This document shows positions 55,547 through 64,000 of a DNA stretch of 64,000 nt, in pieces; position 1 is the first letter of the stretch; each line of letters starts with the position of its first letter. The position numbers were made by a program, and so were the translations under genes. The notes under the pieces were generated by a model. That model did no database searches. It was not told the DNA's origin and saw only the letters and a list, made by a program, of their open reading frames with translations. The stretch is taken from NCBI RefSeq assembly GCF_001021085.1, contig NZ_CP004021.1, forward strand, positions 642,001 to 706,000, in the 5' to 3' direction. This stretch comes from Candidatus Liberibacter africanus PTSAPSY (GTDB lineage Bacteria > Pseudomonadota > Alphaproteobacteria > Rhizobiales > Rhizobiaceae).

Positions 55547-56185
55547 TTAGATGTTGGTATTTTGCTCTATTTTTTTCTTTCGAATATCTGTAGAGCTTAT
55601 TATATGATGTTTATCATGAATAAATATCCAAGAGGGTGGAGGTGTGTTGCATAATCTGTGACTGAGTGATTCATCAAGTCGAGCATGTTCAAATGTTTTG
55701 GCCATTGGAGATGATATGTAGTTAAATGTGACATCAAGTCTATCAATTATTGCGACAGGAACTGTCATAACAATTTTTTTCCAGTGATGCCAGTGGTGGA
55801 AACTTTTTATATTATCTGCTCCCATAATCCAGATAAAATTGACATGTTTATTATGTTTTTTAACTTCAAGTATTGTATGGAATGTTTCTTTTTGATTAAA
55901 AGATTCCTCAAAAGCAGTAATACGGATACGTGGATTTTTGATAAGTGATTTGCTTAAAGCGATGCGTTTTTCCAAAGAAGAGGGGATGTTATAATGTTTT
56001 ATAGGATTATATGGAGTAATTATCCACCATAATTGATCTAAATTGAGTTTTTTAAGAGCGATATTGGCGATTTCTATATGTCCGTAGTGTGGGGGATTAA
56101 AGTTTCCACCAAATAGACCTATATTCATACCACTTTCAACTTTTGGCATGCGCATAATATCTTGCAAATGTTTAGATTGTTGCAT
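55547..56185 (-). CDS. nadD: Nicotinate-nucleotide adenylyltransferase
   Basis: Forms deamido-NAD from nicotinate mononucleotide and ATP. The 212 residues show the nucleotidyltransferase motif GLFGGNFNPPHYGH (23-36) and the C-terminal SSTDIRKK. The first 20 residues are a leader also seen in rhizobial homologues, so the start is kept at ATG 56185. In rhizobia the order is obgE-proB-proA-nadD; here nadD is only about 140 bp from obgE, with proB and proA absent. Confidence 0.94.
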   Translation of the reverse strand: MQQSKHLQDIMRMPKVESGMNIGLFGGNFNPPHYGHIEIANIALKKLNLDQLWWIITPYNPIKHYNIPSSLEKRIALSKSLIKNPRIRITAFEESFNQKETFHTILEVKKHNKHVNFIWIMGADNIKSFHHWHHWKKIVMTVPVAIIDRLDVTFNYISSPMAKTFEHARLDESLSHRLCNTPPPSWIFIHDKHHIISSTDIRKKKIEQNTNI

Positions 56186-56327
56186 CGCTATGACTCTAAT
56201 TTTATAGATTGATTATGTGTAAAAAATATTTTAGTAGAAAAATTGTTTTTTATTGGTAAATAAATTAGGCAATGAGCATTTAAAAAAATATTTCGATCAA
56301 TTATCTTATGTTAATTATACCTTGTCT

Positions 56328-57335
56328 TTAGAATATATCTTCTCCTCTTATAGAAATAATTTTCTTATGAAGACATTCCAATATCTTTGGTATTCCATGT
56401 CCTGTCATAGATGAAAATTCAAGTGGAATCTGCCCGCATACAGTGGTCAGTTCATTCTTTTTTCTATCGAGAGTTTCTTTATCTACTGTATCTATTTGAG
56501 AAAGTCCTACTATTTCTATTTTTTGTTGTAATTGGCTATTATAAGCGGATAGTTCATCTGATACACATTGATATGCTTCTTGAACATTCTCTTCAAGTAC
56601 AGAGATGATATGGAACAGGATGTAAGTGCGTTCAGTATGTTTTAGGAAACGATCTCCAATACCTGCTCCTTGATGGGCATTTTTAATTATTCCAGGGATA
56701 TCAGCTAATATTAATTCTTCATACCCTGCTTTTACTATTCCTAAGTTAGGATATAAAGTGGTAAATGGATAGTCGGCAATTTTAGGCTTTGCTCTTGTCA
56801 CTGAGGCTAAAAAAGTAGATTTACCTGCGTTAGGAAGGCCAATGATACCAACATCAGCAATCAACTTTAATTTAAGACAAATGATCTTTCCATGTCCAGG
56901 AATGCCAGGATTAGCATAATAAGGTGTTTGATTAGTGGATGATTTAAAATGAAGATTTCCAAAACCACCGTTGCCACCAGGTAATAATAAAATGCGGTGT
57001 CCTTCTTGATTGAGATCACAAATGAGGCTGACTCCGTCTTCCTCAAATACCTGTGTCCCAACAGGAACTGTGAGAATTACATCCGATCCCTTAGCTCCGC
57101 TTCGGTTTCTTTTCATTCCCTTTTCACCATTTTGGGCTTTAAAATGCTGTTGATAGCGAAAATCTATCAAAGTATTGAGATTATTGACAGCCTTAATCCA
57201 TACGTTTCCACCATTTCCGCCTGATCCACCATCTGGTCCTCCAAACTCAATAAATTTTTCACGCCGAAAAGATATTCCTCCATCTCCTCCATCGCCTGAT
57301 TTAATATAAACTTTTGCTTCGTCTAGAAATTTCAT
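56328..57335 (-). CDS. obgE: GTPase Obg/CgtA
   Basis: Essential GTPase for late 50S assembly and stress control. The 335 residues have the glycine-rich Obg fold (1-158, with [13 protein letters not shown] and [11 protein letters not shown]) and the G domain with GLPNAGKST (about 167-175), DIPGI and SQID in the G4 position, the form seen in other alphaproteobacteria. It lies about 210 bp after rpmA; rhizobia have two GNAT acetyltransferases in that interval. Confidence 0.96.
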   Translation of the reverse strand: MKFLDEAKVYIKSGDGGDGGISFRREKFIEFGGPDGGSGGNGGNVWIKAVNNLNTLIDFRYQQHFKAQNGEKGMKRNRSGAKGSDVILTVPVGTQVFEEDGVSLICDLNQEGHRILLLPGGNGGFGNLHFKSSTNQTPYYANPGIPGHGKIICLKLKLIADVGIIGLPNAGKSTFLASVTRAKPKIADYPFTTLYPNLGIVKAGYEELILADIPGIIKNAHQGAGIGDRFLKHTERTYILFHIISVLEENVQEAYQCVSDELSAYNSQLQQKIEIVGLSQIDTVDKETLDRKKNELTTVCGQIPLEFSSMTGHGIPKILECLHKKIISIRGEDIF

Positions 57336-57545
57336 TGAATTCCGTTAGAATTATAATAATTGTATTTAATAATTCAGAAATGTTTTTTGAAATATAGATT
57401 TTCAAATTAATAATAAATATACCTCCTAGTTTTTTTTGGTTATAGTCAAAAATATATGCAAAAAACCAAGTAAAAGGTATAGTTTTAATAACAGAAAATC
57501 GTGAAAGTAACGGCTGTTCAAGTAAAAATAGAAGAGTATCTTGAT

Positions 57546-57815
57546 TTATTTAACATCTTCTATCCGTGGGATTACAGATACACGTGGTCTTCTTTTTGCA
57601 ACGGTTTTAAAATGTACATTTCCATCAACAAGTGCAAAAATAGTGTGATCTTTACCCATGCCTACATTAGATCCTGGGTGGTAACGTGTTCCACGTTGAC
57701 GTACAATTATATTCCCCGCTATTACTGCTTGCCCGCCGAATTTTTTTAAACCGAGACGTCTTCCCGCAGAGTCTCTTCCGTTTTGCGTTGAACCACCAGA
57801 TTTTTTATGTGCCAT
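57546..57815 (-). CDS. rpmA: 50S ribosomal protein L27 (bL27)
   Basis: The 89-residue protein starts [20 protein letters not shown], the N-terminal tail that reaches the peptidyl-transferase centre, followed by [10 protein letters not shown] and [12 protein letters not shown]. It follows rplU after about 45 bp on the same strand, the universal rplU-rpmA pair. Confidence 0.98.
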   Translation of the reverse strand: MAHKKSGGSTQNGRDSAGRRLGLKKFGGQAVIAGNIIVRQRGTRYHPGSNVGMGKDHTIFALVDGNVHFKTVAKRRPRVSVIPRIEDVK

Positions 57816-57860
57816 TATATTTTCCTATATAATTTTAATATTTTTTCAAAACACAATACT

Positions 57861-58172
57861 TTAAGTAACAATACCAGTAATTCGTACGACTGTCATTTCT
57901 TGGCGATGCCCGCGGGTACGCCTATAATTCTGTCGACGGCGCTTTTTGAAAACAATTACTTTTTTCGTACGAATTTGTTTTATAACTTCTGCTTCAACAT
58001 AAGCTCCTTCTACACAAGGACTTCCTATTGAAATATTGTTATCTTCCCCGATTGCGAGGACATTATCAAATCGTATATTATCACCATCTTTAGCGACAAT
58101 TTTTTCTACCGTAATAGTATCAGTAGAAGATACAATACTTTGTTTCCCCCCATGTTTTATCACTGCAAACAT
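57861..58172 (-). CDS. rplU: 50S ribosomal protein L21 (bL21)
   Basis: A 103-residue protein with MFAVIKHGGKQ at the N-terminus and the basic FKKRRRQNYRRTRGHRQ segment near the C-terminus that contacts 23S rRNA. Start ATG 58172 with GGAAA upstream. First gene of the rplU-rpmA unit. Confidence 0.97.
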   Translation of the reverse strand: MFAVIKHGGKQSIVSSTDTITVEKIVAKDGDNIRFDNVLAIGEDNNISIGSPCVEGAYVEAEVIKQIRTKKVIVFKKRRRQNYRRTRGHRQEMTVVRITGIVT

Positions 58173-58414
58173 AATGCATTTCCTTTCATCGGCAAATAAA
58201 ATTGACTATTGCGCAATTTTTGCATCAACACAATCAACAAATACTAAAGAAGACTAAATTATCCGTTGCAGTAAAGCAATAATCATGACATCCTATTTTT
58301 ATATGCCCGTTTATACTAATATATTAGCTAATCAAACTTGCATCTTATGTCAAGAAAAGTATGGGATTAAAGGGATATTTATTTATTTAATAGGAAATTT
58401 ATAAGATATTTAGT

Positions 58415-58502
58415 GGAGAGATGGCAGAGTGGTTGAATGTACCGCACTCGAAATGCGGAGTACCCAAGGGTATCGGGGGTTCGAATCCCCCTCTCTCCTC
58501 CA
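58415..58502 (+). tRNA. tRNA-Ser (anticodon CGA)
   Basis: An 88-base class II tRNA with long variable arm. The anticodon arm is CCGCA-CTCGAAA-TGCGG (CGA, reads UCG). The acceptor GGAGAGA pairs with TCTCTCC and CCA is encoded. As in the other tRNA-Ser of the window, base 73 is T. It is divergent from rplU. Confidence 0.97.
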
Positions 58503-58857
58503 CTATTTGAGGTATAAATCAGTTCCTGTATGACTTACGTAATAGTGTCTTTTCAAGCGTTATGTTGATCATTGCGCTGTTTTTTCGTCAATATACTTTT
58601 TCATAGTTTTGTTTTACTGCGCTATTTAACATTAACAAGTAATGCTTGTATGATCTTTTCAGTGGAGATTTTTGTAGATTATACTATCATTTATATTTTT
58701 TATATTTTTTATATTTTTTATATTTTTTATTGTAAATCAATATTATATTGATATCAAATATAAAGGATGTTATACAGAAAATACATTTGAATTTGTTATT
58801 AAATCTACTTTTAATATTATAATCTTGCAAATAAAATTAAATAGAAAGGATCTTAAT
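58503..58857. other. Spacer tRNA-Ser/bioY with an AT minisatellite
   Basis: About 355 bp with no gene. It contains the four-copy 9-bp repeat at 58693-58728 about 130 bp before bioY. The rest is AT-rich with no recognised riboswitch; no BirA-type operator could be identified by eye. Confidence 0.5.
58693..58728. repeat. Tandem repeat of ATATTTTTT, four perfect copies
   Basis: Four identical 9-base units in a row, flanked by partial AT. Lying between tRNA-Ser and bioY, its copy number could vary between strains and alter promoter spacing. Confidence 0.95.
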
Positions 58858-59439
58858 ATGAGTAATTCATTTGAATCTATAATTAAGCCTGCTTTTAATC
58901 TTACTCTCTTGAAAAATCGATCACTTGCATGGAAATTCGCAACGCTCATTTTTGGCAATTTATTTCTAATATTATCATCGTATATCGTTGTGCCAATGAT
59001 TCCTGTTCCAATGACAATGCAGACATTTGCTGTTACTCTTATAGGTGCAGTTTATGGCTGGCGTTTCGGTGGCATGATGGTCATAATATGGTTAATTGAA
59101 GGCGCTTTGGGTTTGCCTGTTTTAGCTGGAGGTGCTGGTGGAATTCATTGTTTCGTTGGCGCAACAGCGGGATATATTTTTTCTTTTCCCATTGCTGCGT
59201 TTCTTATGGGATGGTTGTCGGAGCGAGGATGGAATGGTAATCGCGTCTTTCTTGCCTTTAGTGGGATGCTAATAAGTAATACTCTTGTTATCTTATTCGG
59301 GGCAGGATGGCTTGCTACACTCATTGGATATAAGCCGGCTATAATTCTAGGTTTAAAGCCTTTCTTAACAGGCGCAGTAATCAGATCATTTGTAGGGGCT
59401 TTAACGATGAAGTTTCTCATGAGAACTGAGAAAACATGA
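58858..59439 (+). CDS. bioY: BioY biotin transporter (ECF S-component)
   Basis: Membrane protein of 193 residues with about six hydrophobic helices. The family blocks are visible: VPMIPVPMTMQTFAVTLIGA, GALGLPVLAGGAGG and GATAGYIFSFPIAAF. BioY takes up biotin alone or with the BioM/BioN energising module; those genes are not adjacent here. ATG 58858 with AAAGGA eight bases upstream is preferred over an in-frame ATG 11 codons earlier. Its stop overlaps the next start (ATGA), so it is coupled to the DUF1284 gene. Suggests that the bacterium imports biotin. Confidence 0.94.
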   Translation: MSNSFESIIKPAFNLTLLKNRSLAWKFATLIFGNLFLILSSYIVVPMIPVPMTMQTFAVTLIGAVYGWRFGGMMVIIWLIEGALGLPVLAGGAGGIHCFVGATAGYIFSFPIAAFLMGWLSERGWNGNRVFLAFSGMLISNTLVILFGAGWLATLIGYKPAIILGLKPFLTGAVIRSFVGALTMKFLMRTEKT

Positions 59440-59867
59440 CTATCAGGCTGCGTCCTCATCATTTGCTTTGTATCCTGACCTATGCTGGAGAGGGATATAG
59501 TGATGTATTTGTTGCTAACTTTAATGCAGTTATTAGTCGTTTGAAGTTAGGAGAAGATATCCTTATTGTTTCTGGGCCCGATGACATATGTGCGCCACTT
59601 CTTGGAGCTAATGAAGTAGATAAACCACATTGTGTTAACAAAAGTATCAGCGAAAGAGATCATATGGCCGAAAGTGATGTAGGAACATTCCTAGGATACC
59701 AGATTTCAGAGGGTGCAATTATTAGCCTTGATTTTACATTTTTACACCGAATGCGAAAAGCATTTACGAGTGGCCAAACTCGCCGTGCTTGTGTTGGATG
59801 TGAATGGAACGAGCTGTGCAGTTCAATCTCTTTGAATGGATATACTAACACATTAATTCACAAATAA
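59436..59867 (+). CDS. DUF1284 protein, possibly metal- or Fe-S-binding
   Basis: A 143-residue protein with the DUF1284 start RLRPHHLLCILTYAGEGYS, a central cysteine-containing segment and CVGCEWNELC near the end. The conserved His and Cys residues suggest a metal or cluster site, but no function is established. It overlaps bioY by four bases and is probably in the same transcript. Confidence 0.85.
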   Translation: MTIRLRPHHLLCILTYAGEGYSDVFVANFNAVISRLKLGEDILIVSGPDDICAPLLGANEVDKPHCVNKSISERDHMAESDVGTFLGYQISEGAIISLDFTFLHRMRKAFTSGQTRRACVGCEWNELCSSISLNGYTNTLIHK

Positions 59868-60611
59868 TAGAAATCGTTTCGCAGATTTAAGATACGATTC
59901 ATTATTTATAGTTGAATATTAATGGTGTTTTATTGTCGTATTGTATAGCTGTTTGCTTTGCGCACATAATGCGAGGAATGTGGCGTTAACCATATGAAGA
60001 TCATATAATATTTGCTAGATTAAATTCATAATTTGCCTTTCGGACAAGTATAAGTTTTAAGCTGTTAAACATTTTATGTTTTCATATAACTTTATAGAGA
60101 TATATCCTGTTAATTAGATTTTCGCTCTGGTTTGCGTTTCCCAAAATATATCCAGGCAAGTATCTTAATATTGGTTTTTTGCAGATAGTTTTAATCCAGT
60201 ATAACAATAGATCAATAGGAGCGTGGATTCTGAAATCAGCTCCAAAAGCAATATTGGCGCATGACAATATTGGCGCATGAAGAGTCATCATTTATTAGGA
60301 GCTCATAGTGAATTTACTTAGGGCAAAAGATAGACTCACTTCTATATGAATAATATTCCTAATATAAAATCGCGGACTTTAGGATAAACAGCATATCCAC
60401 AGTGCAGTTGTCGTTTTTATTATAAGAGAAAAGATGTTTTCTATGTATACTTGATCATTTAAACGTTTATTTTTTGAAATATATAAATCAATAGATCACT
60501 TTTGCTGGAGCTTATTCAACTTCATGGATATTAAAATACTACTATTGCGATAGCTTTTTATTTGCAAAATTGGTTTTTGATTTATACAATTTTATTGAAC
60601 AAATGGTATGA
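59868..60611. other. 744-bp spacer with a 16-bp tandem duplication and a possible gene remnant
   Basis: No gene is convincing. A minus-strand frame (60082-60291, 69 codons) includes an amphipathic stretch ADFRIHAPIDLLLYWIKTI that reads like real protein. Its first codons run through a 16-bp tandem duplication (60249-60280) that would shift frame, and there is no good ribosome-binding site. I regard it as a possible decayed gene of unknown family. Confidence 0.4.
60249..60280. repeat. Perfect 16-bp tandem duplication
   Basis: The 16-base unit beginning CAATATTGGCGC occurs twice without interruption (60249-60264 and 60265-60280). As the unit is not a multiple of three, it changes the frame of anything reading through it. 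Perfect identity suggests a recent event. Confidence 0.95.
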
Positions 60612-61769
60612 TTAACTTCCAAGGGAATCGAAAAAATCCTTCATTCGGGAGAAAAAACCTGTAGATTGAGGGTTGTTATCTTTTGAGGATATGCGCTCGA
60701 ATTCTTCTAATAATTCACGTTGACGCTTGTTCAATTTCTGCGGTGTTTCTACCTGAACCTGCACATATAAATCTCCTTTACGACTGGAATTGACTATTGG
60801 CATTCCCTTTCCTTTTAGGCGAAATTGTTTTCCTGTTTGGGTTCCTTCGGGAATAGTAACACGGGAGTGTGTAGCGTCGAGTGTTGCTACGTCAAAAGTT
60901 CCTCCCATGGCAGCAGTGATTATGGAAATAGGGACTGCACAATATAAATCAGCTCCATCTCTTTTGAAAAACTGATGTTTGTTAACGGATATAAAAATAT
61001 ATAAGTCTCCTGGAGAACCGCCACAAATACCTGCCTCACCTTTACCAGATAATCTAATGCGTGTCCCGTCATCAACACCTTGAGGAATGTTGACAGACAA
61101 TATTTTCTCTTCTGGTACACGACCTTGACCACGGCATTTAGTACAAGGATGTGAGATGATTTGTCCAGATCCTTGGCAAGTAACGCATGCACGTTCAATA
61201 GAGAAAAAGCTTTGAGCTGTGGTATAAACACGTCCAGATCCGTTACAAACATTGCAATGTACTGGATTTGTTCCTGGTTTAGCTCCAGATCCAGAACAAG
61301 TACTGCATTTGGTAGCAGTAGGGAGACGAATTTGTACTGTTTTCCCAGTGAATGCTTCTTCAAGAGATATTTCTAAATTATAACGAAGGTCTGCGCCAGG
61401 TTCTCCTGTCGATGAGCTACGTTTTTGATTGCGTCCAGATCCCCCCATCATCCCGCCGAAAATATCCTCGAAAATTTCGGAAAAGACACTGTTCCCATGC
61501 ATGCCTGATCCAAATCCTCCAGATCCGTAAGACTGTCCGCCATATTCAAGAGCTTCGTGGCCTCCTTGGTCATACAGAGCGCGCTTTTGAGAATCGCGGA
61601 GAACGTCATAGGCTTCGCTTATTTGTCTGAATTTTTCTTTTGCGTCAGGATCACCCTGATTTCGATCAGGATGATATTTCTTTGCTAGAGTTCTGAACGC
61701 AGTTTTAAGTTCTTGATCATTAGCATTGCGATCTACACCCAGTACTTGATAGAAATCAGCTTTTTTCAT
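60612..61769 (-). CDS. dnaJ: Chaperone DnaJ (Hsp40, type I)
   Basis: Co-chaperone that delivers substrates to DnaK and stimulates its ATPase. The 385 residues have the J domain with HPD (33-35), a Gly/Phe-rich linker (about 75-105), four CxxCxGxG zinc repeats ([32 protein letters not shown]) and C-terminal substrate domains. It follows dnaK on the same strand with an 86-bp gap containing a strong stem-loop. In many rhizobia pmtA follows dnaJ; here a gene-free spacer does. Confidence 0.98.
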   Translation of the reverse strand: MKKADFYQVLGVDRNANDQELKTAFRTLAKKYHPDRNQGDPDAKEKFRQISEAYDVLRDSQKRALYDQGGHEALEYGGQSYGSGGFGSGMHGNSVFSEIFEDIFGGMMGGSGRNQKRSSSTGEPGADLRYNLEISLEEAFTGKTVQIRLPTATKCSTCSGSGAKPGTNPVHCNVCNGSGRVYTTAQSFFSIERACVTCQGSGQIISHPCTKCRGQGRVPEEKILSVNIPQGVDDGTRIRLSGKGEAGICGGSPGDLYIFISVNKHQFFKRDGADLYCAVPISIITAAMGGTFDVATLDATHSRVTIPEGTQTGKQFRLKGKGMPIVNSSRKGDLYVQVQVETPQKLNKRQRELLEEFERISSKDNNPQSTGFFSRMKDFFDSLGS

Positions 61770-61793
61770 GCTAAATTTATCCTTCGATGATGG

Positions 61794-61823
61794 AAATCCG
61801 GTCGTTTGAAAACAACCGGATTT
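61794..61823 (-). promoter_or_regulatory. Stem-loop between dnaK and dnaJ
   Basis: A 14-base inverted repeat with one mismatch (61794-61807 with 61810-61823; AAATCCGGT pairs with ACCGGATTT) and a very short loop. The arm ends in TTT on the dnaJ side but no longer T-run follows, so it is more likely an mRNA-processing, stabilising or partial-termination element that lowers dnaJ relative to dnaK. Confidence 0.6.
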
Positions 61824-61855
61824 CTTCCTATAATGTTACCTGTTATTTAGAAGGA

Positions 61856-63787
61856 CTAAGTGTTCTTCTTGTCATTTTTATCGTCTTTGATTTCTTCATA
61901 ATCAGCATCTACGACATCATCTTTTACTTCATTCTTCTGGGTAGTGCTTTCTTCTGCTTCTTTTGCATCTTTTTTCGCTTGTGCTTCATAAATAGCTTTG
62001 CCAAGGTTCATAGATACTTCCATCAGCTTTTGAGTAGATTCTTTGATTTTGGCTTCATCAGAATCTGGATCATTAAGAAGTGCCTGTAGTGCCTCAATCG
62101 ATTCTCGAATAGATTTTTGCTCCTCTTCAGAAATTTTATCACTGTGTTCTCTTAAAGATTGTTGTGTTGCGTATAACAAACTTTCTGCATGATTTTTTGT
62201 TTCAACGGTTTCACGACGCTTCTTATCCATTTCAGCATGGATTTCTGCATCCTTGACCATCTTCTCGATATCATCAGGAGATAATCCGCCAGAAGCTTGA
62301 ATGCTGATTTGCTGCTCTTTACCTGTCCCTTTATCTTTCGCAGATACTTGGACTATTCCATTCGCATCAATATCAAATGTAACTTCTATTTGCGGAGTTC
62401 CTTTAGGAGCAGGGGGAATTCCCACAAGATCAAATGTAGCTAATAATTTATTATCAGCAAACATCTTTCTTTCGCCTTGGCAAATACGGATGCTAACTGC
62501 CGATTGATTATCAGCTGCTGTTGAGAATACTTGGGATTTCGTAGTTGGAATTGTACTATTACGGTCAATAATAGGGGTAAATATTCCTCCTAAAGTTTCA
62601 ATTCCGAGAGAAAGAGGGGTGACATCCAATAGAAGAACGTCTTTTACATCTCCTTGAAGAACTCCTGCTTGTATTGCTGCCCCCATTGCCACGACTTCGT
62701 CTGGGTTAACACCCTTACTTGGAGATTTGTTGAAAAAATCCTGAACAGATTGTTGAATCTTTGGCATGCGTGTCATACCACCAACTAATACAACCTCATC
62801 GATATCGCTAGTAGATAATCCTGCATCTTGTAAACATTTTTTACATGGTTCAATAGTTTTTTGGATTAGATGATCTACTAAACGTTCAAAATGAGAACGA
62901 GTCAATTTCATATTGAGGTGCTGTGCGCCAGAGCTATTTGCTGAAATAAATGGAAGATTAATTTCCGTTTGTTGTGTTGAGGATAATTCAACTTTGGCTT
63001 TTTCTGCGGCTTCTTTTAAGCGTTGTAGTGCAAGAGTATCGTTCTTTAGGTCTATGCCATTTTCTTTTTTAAATGTATCACAAATATGCTCTACAAGGCA
63101 TGAGTCAAAATCTTCTCCACCAAGGAATGTATCGCCGTTTGTTGCTTTTACCTCGAATACACCATCTCCCATTTCTAAGAGAGAAACGTCGAAAGTTCCA
63201 CCACCAAAATCAAAAACAATGACGGTTTTTCCGTCTTTTTTATCTAATCCATATGCTAGAGCTGCTGCTGTAGGTTCGTTTATAATGCGCAATACATCAA
63301 GTCCAGCTATGCGTCCTGCATCTTTGGTGGCTTGTCTTTGAGCATCATTAAAGTATGCTGGTACAGTAATTACAGCTTTGCTAACTGTTTCTCCAAGAAA
63401 ACTTTCAGCGGTTTCTTTCATTTTTTGTAAAACAATTGCCGATATCTGAGAAGGGGAATACTGTTTTCCATGTGCTTCAATCCAAGCATCTCCTCCTTTT
63501 CCCTCGACAATTTTAAAAGGTACTAGGGTTGCATCCTTTGTCACAGTGGGATCGCTAAAACGTCTTCCTATGAGACGTTTTGCTGCAAATATTGTGTTGC
63601 AGGGATTAGTCACAGCCTGACGTTTTGCGGGTTGTCCTACGAGCCTTTCTCCCTCATTAGTAAACGCTACCATGGAAGGGGTGGTGCGAGCTCCTTCAGC
63701 ATTCTCAATTACTCTTACATTTTTTCCATCCATAATAGCGATACATGAATTAGTTGTACCAAGGTCAATACCTATGACTTTTGACAT
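61856..63787 (-). CDS. dnaK: Chaperone DnaK (Hsp70)
   Basis: ATP-dependent chaperone. The 643 residues contain the nucleotide-binding domain ([16 protein letters not shown] at the start, [27 protein letters not shown]) and the substrate-binding domain with a helical lid. It ends in an acidic, Glu/Lys/Asp-rich tail with [13 protein letters not shown], close to the conserved DnaK C-terminus. AAGGAG precedes the ATG. A heat-shock sigma factor promoter is visible 115-145 bp upstream, and dnaJ follows. Confidence 0.98.
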   Translation of the reverse strand: MSKVIGIDLGTTNSCIAIMDGKNVRVIENAEGARTTPSMVAFTNEGERLVGQPAKRQAVTNPCNTIFAAKRLIGRRFSDPTVTKDATLVPFKIVEGKGGDAWIEAHGKQYSPSQISAIVLQKMKETAESFLGETVSKAVITVPAYFNDAQRQATKDAGRIAGLDVLRIINEPTAAALAYGLDKKDGKTVIVFDFGGGTFDVSLLEMGDGVFEVKATNGDTFLGGEDFDSCLVEHICDTFKKENGIDLKNDTLALQRLKEAAEKAKVELSSTQQTEINLPFISANSSGAQHLNMKLTRSHFERLVDHLIQKTIEPCKKCLQDAGLSTSDIDEVVLVGGMTRMPKIQQSVQDFFNKSPSKGVNPDEVVAMGAAIQAGVLQGDVKDVLLLDVTPLSLGIETLGGIFTPIIDRNSTIPTTKSQVFSTAADNQSAVSIRICQGERKMFADNKLLATFDLVGIPPAPKGTPQIEVTFDIDANGIVQVSAKDKGTGKEQQISIQASGGLSPDDIEKMVKDAEIHAEMDKKRRETVETKNHAESLLYATQQSLREHSDKISEEEQKSIRESIEALQALLNDPDSDEAKIKESTQKLMEVSMNLGKAIYEAQAKKDAKEAEESTTQKNEVKDDVVDADYEEIKDDKNDKKNT

Positions 63788-63902
63788 GTTTCTTTATCTC
63801 CTTTAAGCAAGCTGTTTTGGACCTCTTCAAGAGCGTTCCACTGACAGCTCCTAATAACAATAACAGCGAACGATCGCAAAATAAACACGACTATTTAAAT
63901 AC

Positions 63903-63931
63903 ATATAAGGAGGTAGTTTCATAACTACAAG
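63903..63931 (-). promoter_or_regulatory. RpoH (sigma32)-type heat-shock promoter of dnaK
   Basis: On the minus strand CTTG (63928-63931) is followed after 18 bases by CTTATAT (63903-63909), which matches the alphaproteobacterial RpoH pattern CTTG-N17/18-CYTATnT. The spacer contains a perfect inverted repeat GTAGTT-N4-AACTAC (63913-63928). The leader to the ATG would be about 110 nt. Confidence 0.6.
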
Positions 63932-64000
63932 AAGCATTTTGAATAAGAATTCAGGAAAAGATGGCATAATAGAAATTTTTTCATGTTTATTGAGGATATA

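Noticed and set aside
1..64000. CRISPR arrays, insertion sequences, rRNA operons
   Set aside because: No regularly spaced repeats, transposase genes, terminal inverted repeats or rRNA sequence were recognised anywhere in the window.

Overview
The window is a low-GC (roughly one third G+C), gene-dense bacterial chromosome segment whose gene order and protein content are those of a reduced alphaproteobacterium of the order Hyphomicrobiales (Rhizobiales). The best fit is 'Candidatus Liberibacter', probably the asiaticus lineage. The evidence is the alphaproteobacterial cell-cycle regulators GcrA and RcdA, a tRNA-His with a G1:U72 pair and A73, the CarD-FdxA pair, the GcrA/ArgD/ArgF, NifU/TsaB/MiaB/YbeY/CorC/Lnt/Xre/MetK and Tkt/Gap/Pgk/Fba neighbourhoods, and repeated absence of genes that sit inside these neighbourhoods in free-living rhizobia. 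No database search was run, so the organism name is an inference.

Layout. 0-4.6 kb (minus): a D,D-carboxypeptidase, pyrD, argF, argD. 4.9-12.5 kb (plus): gcrA, nfu, tsaB, miaB, ybeY, corC, lnt and an Xre regulator preceded by a decayed tandem copy of its own start, then metK to 13.8 kb. 14.1-16.2 kb (minus): der and a membrane-anchored TPR-like protein. 16.5-19.8 kb (plus): carA, aspS. 20-22.1 kb (minus): rplY, carD, fdxA. 22.4-25.7 kb (plus): a TerC-CBS membrane protein and guaA. 25.8-28.3 kb (minus): a soluble multi-PAS histidine kinase. 28.3-29.8 kb: a non-coding stretch, tRNA-His and ubiK. 29.9-44 kb (mostly plus): lgt, midA, prs, an SDHAF4-like gene, rsmB, purH, a beta-carbonic anhydrase, the large NAD-glutamate dehydrogenase and exonuclease I. 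44.3-45.7 kb: tRNA-Ser(GCU) and the only accessory-looking patch, holding two overlapping phage-like membrane ORFs and a lipoprotein gene with an in-frame UGA. 46-48.2 kb (minus): yebC, ymdB, 5-FCL. 48.7-54.9 kb (plus): tkt, gap, pgk, fba, rcdA. 55.2-58.5 kb: tRNA-Arg, nadD, obgE, rpmA, rplU, tRNA-Ser(CGA). 58.9-59.9 kb: bioY and a DUF1284 gene. 60.6-63.8 kb (minus): dnaJ and dnaK with a heat-shock-type promoter.

The genes are mainly housekeeping: arginine/pyrimidine precursors (carA, argD, argF, pyrD), purines (prs, purH, guaA), lower glycolysis and pentose phosphates, tRNA modification, ribosome assembly, protein folding and cell-cycle control. The most unusual observations are an apolipoprotein N-acyltransferase (Lnt) kept at full length although all three catalytic positions are substituted, while Lgt is intact; a repeat-bearing lipoprotein gene with a strong promoter, ribosome-binding site and terminator but UGA at codon 10; the tandem duplication upstream of the Xre gene; a small phage-like membrane-protein pair; and a symmetric cluster of four TTAA half-sites upstream of tRNA-His.
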